Assembly (NCBI RefSeq): GCF_021991875.1
Contig: NZ_JAHLKR010000019.1
Span: forward strand, 310,001-374,000
Length of the DNA: 64,000 nucleotides
Direction of reading: 5' to 3'
From: Mycetohabitans sp. B8
GTDB taxonomy: Bacteria > Pseudomonadota > Gammaproteobacteria > Burkholderiales > Burkholderiaceae
In this document: piece after piece, positions 59,150-64,000 of the stretch
Layout: each line of letters begins with the position of its first letter
Position numbering within the stretch: position 1 is the first letter of the stretch
Position numbers and translations under genes: made by a program
The notes under the pieces: model-generated
What the model saw: only the letters and a program-made list of their open reading frames with translations
What the model was told of the DNA's origin: nothing
Databases searched by the model: none

Positions 59150-59192
59150 GCCGACGCGCCCCGCACCGCCCAAGGCCTTGTATTGCAACATC

Positions 59193-59972
59193 ATGCACAT
59201 GATTCGCTCGACGCTGTTCTTCATTTACCTGGTCGTCTACACGATCCCGTATGCATGCGCCTGCTTCATTGCGTTCCCGTTTCTGAACGCAAACCGGCGC
59301 TATAAGATGGCCGTCGGCTGGTGCCGCTCGACGCTGTGGACGCTACGGCACCTGGTCGGCGTGAGCTGGCGCATCGAAGGTCTGGACAACCTGCCTAACG
59401 GCCCGGCCGTGCTGCTGCCCAAACACCAGTCCGCGTGGGAAACGCTGGCCTTTCCGGCGATCATGCCGCGTCCGTTGTGCTATGTCTTCAAGCGCGAGTT
59501 GCTGTACGTGCCATTTTTTGGCTGGGCCCTTGGGATGCTGAAGATGGTGCACGTCAACCGCAACAAGGGGCACCGAGCGTTCACGTCGCTCATTCGGCAG
59601 GGCAAGGAACGGATGGCCGAGGGCTCATGGGTGATCATGTTCCCGGAAGGCACACGGGTGCCGGTGGGCAAACGTGGCAAGTACAAGACTGGCGGCACGC
59701 GCTTCGCGGTCGCTGCCGGGGTGCCCGTGGTGCCGATCGCGCACAACGCCGGACACGTGTGGCCGCGCAACGCTTTTCTAAAATTTCCGGGTATAGTCAC
59801 AGTGTCGATCGGCAAGCCCATCGACACCCGCAACCTGAACGCTGACGAAGTCATGGCGCGCGTCGAGGAATGGATTGAAACCGAGATGCGCCGCATCGAT
59901 CCGCATGCGTATCCTGCGCAGGACGAAACGCCGGTGTATGCCAAACGCGCGTCGTCGTCCGAGGCGCTCTGA
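59193..59972 (+). CDS. 1-acylglycerol-3-phosphate O-acyltransferase-like (PlsC family)
   Basis: Inner-membrane acyltransferase of 259 residues that probably makes phosphatidic acid. It has an N-terminal membrane helix (STLFFIYLVVYTIPYACACF), the motif LLPKHQSAWETLAF (the catalytic His with Glu at the acidic position, as usual in this subgroup), YVFKRELLYVPFFGWALG, and the FPEGTRVPVGKRGKYKTGG motif. ATGs at 59193 and 59199 are both plausible. It starts 44 bases after gmhB and is followed by the YgjP-like gene. A role in membrane lipid or lipid A-like acylation is possible. Confidence 0.88.
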   Translation: MHMIRSTLFFIYLVVYTIPYACACFIAFPFLNANRRYKMAVGWCRSTLWTLRHLVGVSWRIEGLDNLPNGPAVLLPKHQSAWETLAFPAIMPRPLCYVFKRELLYVPFFGWALGMLKMVHVNRNKGHRAFTSLIRQGKERMAEGSWVIMFPEGTRVPVGKRGKYKTGGTRFAVAAGVPVVPIAHNAGHVWPRNAFLKFPGIVTVSIGKPIDTRNLNADEVMARVEEWIETEMRRIDPHAYPAQDETPVYAKRASSSEAL

Positions 59973-60032
59973 GCACGCTCCGATACGATAGCCAGCGACC
60001 CGCGCAGCGACACTTCGTCGAACCCGATAACT

Positions 60033-61097
60033 ATGGCTCACGCGCCCTTGCCGCGACACGCGGCGCTCGATTCGCGTCAACTCGACCTGCCACTGTTCGA
60101 CAGCGGCAACGCGTTGCCGGGCCTATCCGTCGAAGTCCCGGCCGGGCCGCGGCCCGCCTGCGCGGGGGCGCCCGCCGGCGGCACCTGTTCGCCCCGGCCC
60201 GGCGCCGAATCGACACAACCACCGTCGACGCCGTTGTCCTCGTTGCCGCCGGTGGAGCCGCTTGCCGCGCTGTTGCCGCCGTTGCGTCCGTCTTCTGGCC
60301 CGACGAACGCGACGCCAGCGCCATCACTGCCGGCGGGCGCCACGCCGCGCAACGAGGCTCGGTTGCAGGACAGTAGCCGGCTGCGCTGCGTGTACCTCGG
60401 CTCGCACCGGCTCAATTATCGGCTCAAGCGTTCCGCGCGACGCACCATCGGATTCTCGATCGACGGCAACGGACTAGCCGTCACCGCACCACGCTGGGCC
60501 ACACTGGCCGATATCGAGTCGGCGCTCGCCGACAAGCAGCGCTGGATTTTCGCCAAGCTGGCCGAGTGGCAAACGCGCACGGAACAACGCGCGCTGCCGC
60601 GCATCGTCTGGACCGATGGAGCGAGCTTGCCCTACCTGGGCAAGCCGTTGACTGTCGCCGTCACGTCGTCAAGCGGCACGTTGTGGCATGACCCCGAACG
60701 GGCCGTGCTCGAGCTGGGCTTGCCACTGGATGCGCACGCGCAGCAGATCAAGGATCGCGTACAGGGCTGGCTGCAGCAGGAAGCCCGACGCCTGTTCGGC
60801 GAGCGACTCGACCTCTATGCACAACGCCTCGGCGTGCGACATAGCGCGTACGCGCTGTCATCGGCGACCACCCGTTGGGGGAGTTGCTCGAGCGACGGCA
60901 AGATCCGGCTGAACTGGCGCTTGATCCATTTTCCGCTGTCGATCGTCGATTATGTCGTCGCACACGAACTCGCGCATTTGCGCGAAATGAACCACAGTTC
61001 GCGTTTCTGGGATACAGTCGCGTCGATCTTTCCGGAATTCCGCGAGGCGCGCAGTTCGCTGAAGAATCATCCACTGGAGTGGCTCCCCACACTGTAA
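60033..61097 (+). CDS. YgjP-like zinc metallopeptidase (M48/WLM-related)
   Basis: A 354-residue soluble protein with a Pro/Ala-rich N-terminal 110 residues, then the YgjP/DUF45 domain: [35 protein letters not shown] near residue 285, and the zinc site [19 protein letters not shown] near residue 310. Members resemble SprT/Wss1-type proteases, but the target is unknown. It lies between the acyltransferase and gloA. Confidence 0.87.
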   Translation: MAHAPLPRHAALDSRQLDLPLFDSGNALPGLSVEVPAGPRPACAGAPAGGTCSPRPGAESTQPPSTPLSSLPPVEPLAALLPPLRPSSGPTNATPAPSLPAGATPRNEARLQDSSRLRCVYLGSHRLNYRLKRSARRTIGFSIDGNGLAVTAPRWATLADIESALADKQRWIFAKLAEWQTRTEQRALPRIVWTDGASLPYLGKPLTVAVTSSSGTLWHDPERAVLELGLPLDAHAQQIKDRVQGWLQQEARRLFGERLDLYAQRLGVRHSAYALSSATTRWGSCSSDGKIRLNWRLIHFPLSIVDYVVAHELAHLREMNHSSRFWDTVASIFPEFREARSSLKNHPLEWLPTL

Positions 61098-61234
61098 CGC
61101 TCACCAGTGCGTTTGGACGCATCGCGCAAAGCCGTGCCGTACAGGTTAAAATCCCCGCCGTATCGCGCCGTGCCAGCCGTAGGGCGCTGTTATTGCGCCT
61201 CCCGCAACGCTATCGACATTTCAAGGATCTCGTC

Positions 61235-61624
61235 ATGCGCCTTCTTCATACGATGCTTCGAGTCGGCAACCTGGAGCGATCGCTGGACTTTTACACGAAT
61301 GTGCTAGGCATGCAGTTGCTGCGCAAGCGTGATTATCCGGAAGGCCGCTTTACGCTTGCGTTCGTCGGCTACGGTAACGAGGACGACCATACGGTCATCG
61401 AGTTGACCCATAATTGGGACATCTCGGCCTATGAGCCGGGCACGGGCTTCGGCCATCTCGCGATTGCCGTGGATAACGCACGCGAAGCGTGCGACGCGGT
61501 GCGCGCCAAGGGCGGAAAAGTCACGCGCGAGGCAGGCCCGATGAAGCATGGCACCACGGTGATTGCCTTCGTCGAGGATCCTGACGGCTACAAGATCGAG
61601 TTCATCGAGAAAACCCGTTCATAA
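61235..61624 (+). CDS. gloA: Lactoylglutathione lyase (glyoxalase I)
   Basis: Metal-dependent isomerase that turns the methylglyoxal-glutathione adduct into S-lactoylglutathione. From the ATG at 61235 it has 129 residues: metal ligands at His5 ([13 protein letters not shown]), a Glu in [10 protein letters not shown], a His in GFGHLAIAV and a final Glu in KIEFIEKT. It fits the short Ni-type enzyme. The frame upstream is open but non-homologous. Confidence 0.96.
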   Translation: MRLLHTMLRVGNLERSLDFYTNVLGMQLLRKRDYPEGRFTLAFVGYGNEDDHTVIELTHNWDISAYEPGTGFGHLAIAVDNAREACDAVRAKGGKVTREAGPMKHGTTVIAFVEDPDGYKIEFIEKTRS

Positions 61625-61851
61625 TCCAGATGGCCATGACCGCCGCGTCAGTCCGCAAGCCGCTCGATGCCTTTGTCTTTTTGCCTTCGCCATCGCATTG
61701 CTGGCGCTGGCTGGCCTGACCGGCACCGCCCATGTGACCGAGTGAACGCCCGTGGCCGTCGTTGGCATCGCGTATCGTTGACGTCCCCCGACCTCAAGTC
61801 CTGAGCTTTGCCCACAACGATGTATGCGAATCCCCCTCATTCTGACTTTCG

Positions 61852-62241
61852 TTAGGCTTGCAGCATGAGCGTCGGGTGATAGCGCCACATTTTCGGGTCG
61901 GCGCTTAATAGTGCGATCCCCTCGTGGAGGGCTTGCGCTACCATAAGACGATCGAACGGATCGTCGTGATCCTCATGCGTTGGCAGTAATGCGACCATCT
62001 GCGCATGGTCATTGATGATCGGTAGCTGCGTAAAGCCTGCTAGACGAAACGCCAAGCGAGCTTCACGCGGATGAATGCACAGGTTGCCCTTCGCGTGTTT
62101 GATTGCAATTTCCCAAACGGCCGCCGCACTGACCAGCAGCGTATTGGCCGGATTCTCGATGATTTCGACGGCTTGGGCAGACAGCTGCGGAGCACCTTCT
62201 GCCGCCCACAGCGCAATATGCGTATCAAGTAGCACTTTCAC
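61852..62241 (-). CDS. VapC-like PIN-domain toxin
   Basis: A 129-residue PIN-domain RNase. The acidic active-site residues are seen: Asp6 in VLLDTHIALWA, Glu near residue 44 in AAAVWEIAIKHAKG, and the DDPFDRLMVAQAL acidic motif near residue 94. It is encoded downstream of an antitoxin gene with a four-base ATGA overlap (62238-62241), the standard toxin-antitoxin arrangement. Its tRNA or rRNA target is unknown. Confidence 0.9.
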   Translation of the reverse strand: MKVLLDTHIALWAAEGAPQLSAQAVEIIENPANTLLVSAAAVWEIAIKHAKGNLCIHPREARLAFRLAGFTQLPIINDHAQMVALLPTHEDHDDPFDRLMVAQALHEGIALLSADPKMWRYHPTLMLQA

Positions 62242-62507
62242 GGCAAAAGCCCTTGCCCTGCACTCGCCTCAAAGTCAGCCGCGATCACATCGTCGTTCGC
62301 ATTAAATGCCTCAACGGTAGTGGGCACGCCCAATCCGGCGAGTAAATGCCGTGCCGCGCCAATCCGTTTGGGGGCGGTAAAGGGCACCAACCGTGCGACG
62401 GGCGTGCCATGCCGGGCAATGATAACCTCGCTTTCTTGCCCCACTTCAAGTTGTTCGACCAAGCTCGACAGCCGCGATTTAGCGTCGTGCATATTCACGG
62501 TCAACAT
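62238..62507 (-). CDS. Phd/YefM-type antitoxin
   Basis: An 89-residue antitoxin from the ATG at 62507, preceded by GGGAGGG; a longer reading from 62525 is unlikely. The N-terminus (TVNMHDAKSRLSSLVEQLEVG) matches Phd/YefM DNA-binding domains, and EVIIARHGTPVARLVPF follows. The last 40 residues, acidic, would bind the PIN toxin. It is predicted to bind the palindrome at 62526-62549 and repress the operon. Confidence 0.9.
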   Translation of the reverse strand: MLTVNMHDAKSRLSSLVEQLEVGQESEVIIARHGTPVARLVPFTAPKRIGAARHLLAGLGVPTTVEAFNANDDVIAADFEASAGQGLLP

Positions 62508-62525
62508 ATCGGCCCTCCCGCCCAA

Positions 62526-62549
62526 GTTAGCTAATCAATATTAGCTAAC
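62526..62549 (-). promoter_or_regulatory. Perfect palindromic operator of the toxin-antitoxin operon
   Basis: Perfect ten-base arms GTTAGCTAAT and ATTAGCTAAC separated by CAAT, beginning 18 bases upstream of the antitoxin start. It is AT-rich and likely overlaps the promoter. This is the expected position of an autorepression operator. Confidence 0.8.
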
Positions 62550-62646
62550 AGTGTAAATCCCCATTCCAGACAAGGCAACGCGCTGCGGCACAATTTCCCC
62601 TCTGACGCCGGCCGCGAGCCTCTGCATGCTGAACGTGTGCGCACGT

Positions 62647-63495
62647 TTACCCGCATAACGCACCGCCCACGCCCGCGCTGCCCGTCGGGCCTGCGCCGGC
62701 GTCGAGCTGCTGTGCCAGCGCGACGTACTCGAGCACTGGCACATCCTCGGCACGGCGCGCAAGATCAAAGCCGAGCGCGTCGAAATCGACTTGACTACGA
62801 TAGGCTGCCAGCGTGTTGCGCAACATCTTGCGGCGCTGCGAAAACGCGGCCGTCACGACTTCGCCCAGGCGGACAATATCGACCGGTGGCACGTCGCCGG
62901 CGGCGTGCGGAACCATCCGCACCACCGCCGAGGTCACCTTCGGCGCCGGCTCGAACGATTCAGGCGGCACCTCGATCAGCTTATCGATCGCATACCGATA
63001 CTGCAGCATCACGCTCAGGCGGCTGTAGTCCTTGCTACCTGGCTCGGCGACCATCCGCTCGACCACTTCGTCCTGCAGCATGAAGTGCTGGTCAATCACG
63101 TTATCGGCAAACGACGCGAGGTGGAACAGCAGCGGACTCGAGATGTTATATGGCAGGTTCCCGACCACACGGAGCGACGCGCCGATATGCGCCGAATCAG
63201 CGAGTGACGCGAAGTTGAACGCCAGCGCGTCGCCTGCATGCAGCACGAGACGACTACCAAAACGCTGCTGCAACCGCGCGATCAGGTCACGATCGAGTTC
63301 GACCGCGTGCAATGTTTGCACGCGCTCGAGCAGCGGCGCGGTCAATGCACCCAGGCCCGGGCCGATCTCCACGAGTCGGTCTGCGGGTTGCGGGCGAATC
63401 GCCTCTACGATTGCGTCAATCACACCCGTGTCAACAAGGAAATTCTGGCCGAAGCGCTTACGCGCGAAGTGGCCTTGATACTGACGATGACTCAT
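62647..63495 (-). CDS. ksgA: 16S rRNA dimethyladenosine transferase
   Basis: Dimethylates two adjacent adenosines in the 3' end helix of 16S rRNA. The ATG at 63495 gives 282 residues starting [22 protein letters not shown]-binding [15 protein letters not shown] near residue 45 and the catalytic [15 protein letters not shown] near residue 115 are present. The C-terminal end (about 20 residues) is Gly/Ala-rich and slightly longer than usual. pdxA lies upstream on the same strand. Confidence 0.95.
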   Translation of the reverse strand: MSHRQYQGHFARKRFGQNFLVDTGVIDAIVEAIRPQPADRLVEIGPGLGALTAPLLERVQTLHAVELDRDLIARLQQRFGSRLVLHAGDALAFNFASLADSAHIGASLRVVGNLPYNISSPLLFHLASFADNVIDQHFMLQDEVVERMVAEPGSKDYSRLSVMLQYRYAIDKLIEVPPESFEPAPKVTSAVVRMVPHAAGDVPPVDIVRLGEVVTAAFSQRRKMLRNTLAAYRSQVDFDALGFDLARRAEDVPVLEYVALAQQLDAGAGPTGSAGVGGALCG

Positions 63496-63580
63496 GAAGC
63501 AGCTCGTTTTGAATCGGATGCATGGCGACGGCCAGCGCGATGCCTGACGCGCCGCCGCTTTCAGCGGGCAATGCGCGGCG

Positions 63581-64000
63581 CTAGCGGCCTGCCGCCGCGT
63601 GCCGTCGATGGCGGGCCATCGACACAGCGGTATCAATCGCCGCGATCAAACTGCCGCAATCGGCGCGGCCGGTGCCCGCCAGGTCGAGCGCCGTGCCATG
63701 ATCAACGGAGGTGCGCACGATCGGCAGTCCCAGCGTGACGTTGATGCCCCCACCGAACGTGGCAAACTTGAGCACCGGCAAGCCTTGATCATGGTACATC
63801 GCCAATACGCAATCAGCATCACGCAGGTGGCGCGGCTGGAACAGCGTATCGGCCGGATAGGGCCCGCGTACGTCGATGCCAGATGCGTGCGCGCGCTGCA
63901 ATGCCGGTGCAATCACGTCAATTTCCTCGCGGCCCAGATAGCCATGCTCGCCCGCATGCGGATTGAGGCCCGTAACGAGGATACGCGGCGACGCGATGCC
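63581..64000 (-). CDS. pdxA: 4-hydroxythreonine-4-phosphate dehydrogenase, 3' part (runs off the window)
   Basis: Pyridoxal-phosphate synthesis enzyme. The frame runs unbroken from the window end (64000) to the stop at 63581, so only the last 139 residues are visible. Recognisable are [58 protein letters not shown], the [23 protein letters not shown] motif and a final short helix. The start and N-terminal half are outside the window. Confidence 0.93.
   Translation of the reverse strand, partial: GIASPRILVTGLNPHAGEHGYLGREEIDVIAPALQRAHASGIDVRGPYPADTLFQPRHLRDADCVLAMYHDQGLPVLKFATFGGGINVTLGLPIVRTSVDHGTALDLAGTGRADCGSLIAAIDTAVSMARHRRHAAAGR

Overview
The window reads as a betaproteobacterial chromosome of the Burkholderia group. 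The basis is high GC by eye, dense gene packing, and several blocks whose order matches that lineage: pgk-pyk-fbaA, recA-recX-DUF2889-sucC-sucD-terC-pilin-pglL-moaC, glpR/glpD/glpK, miaB-phoH-ybeY-corC-lnt, and glyQ-glyS-gmhB-acyltransferase-ygjP-gloA with ksgA-pdxA at the far end. The unusually many decayed genes, plus an F-box-like protein suited to a host-associated lifestyle, would fit a genome-reducing, host-associated relative such as Mycetohabitans. That genus-level placement is inference.

Layout. 1-4120: lower glycolysis genes on the minus strand. 4200-7640: an AT-richer insert with two glycosyltransferases (GT2 then GT39). 7636-15224: azlCD, ilvE, a zinc-finger peptide, waaF, an NTF2-like protein, a YheT-like hydrolase, a conserved protein and an M48/TPR protease. 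15505-24246: moaC, the O-oligosaccharyltransferase pglL facing its probable pilin substrate, terC, sucCD, DUF2889, recX, and recA with a textbook SOS box. 24560-31210: a decayed tract. It holds tRNA-Met(CAT) with two tandem terminators, relics of a response regulator, a BsuBI/PstI-type restriction enzyme, a probable LysR regulator, a PhoX-type phosphatase and a small conserved protein, with intact islands (AI-2E family transporter, mntH, a small conserved gene).

31550-41693: Mn-catalase, a tiny hydrophilic protein, a phosphoribosyltransferase, the F-box-like helical-repeat protein, a two-gene cytochrome c operon, rhlE, and a ferritin-like protein divergent from glpR. 41958-46000: a small conserved gene, then glpD and glpK behind a GlpR-type palindrome, with no glpF. 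46089-47130: FMN riboswitch and ribB, followed by a broken MFS transporter gene. 47884-54318: miaB, phoH, ybeY, chaC-like, corC, lnt. 54428-55117: a frame-disrupted gene resembling a papain/NlpC-like secreted hydrolase. 55414-61624: glyQS, gmhB, acyltransferase, YgjP-like metallopeptidase, gloA. 61852-62550: a vapBC-type toxin-antitoxin pair with a perfect palindromic operator. 62647-64000: ksgA and the 3' part of pdxA.

The genes cover central carbon flow (glycolysis, succinyl-CoA synthetase, glycerol use), envelope assembly (heptose activation and transfer, lipoprotein acylation, acyltransfer, pilin glycosylation), translation and rRNA/tRNA maturation, and metal/peroxide defence. The most unusual items are the F-box-like protein, the twice-frameshifted cysteine-hydrolase-like gene, the low-GC glycosyltransferase pair and the cluster of relics around the tRNA gene.
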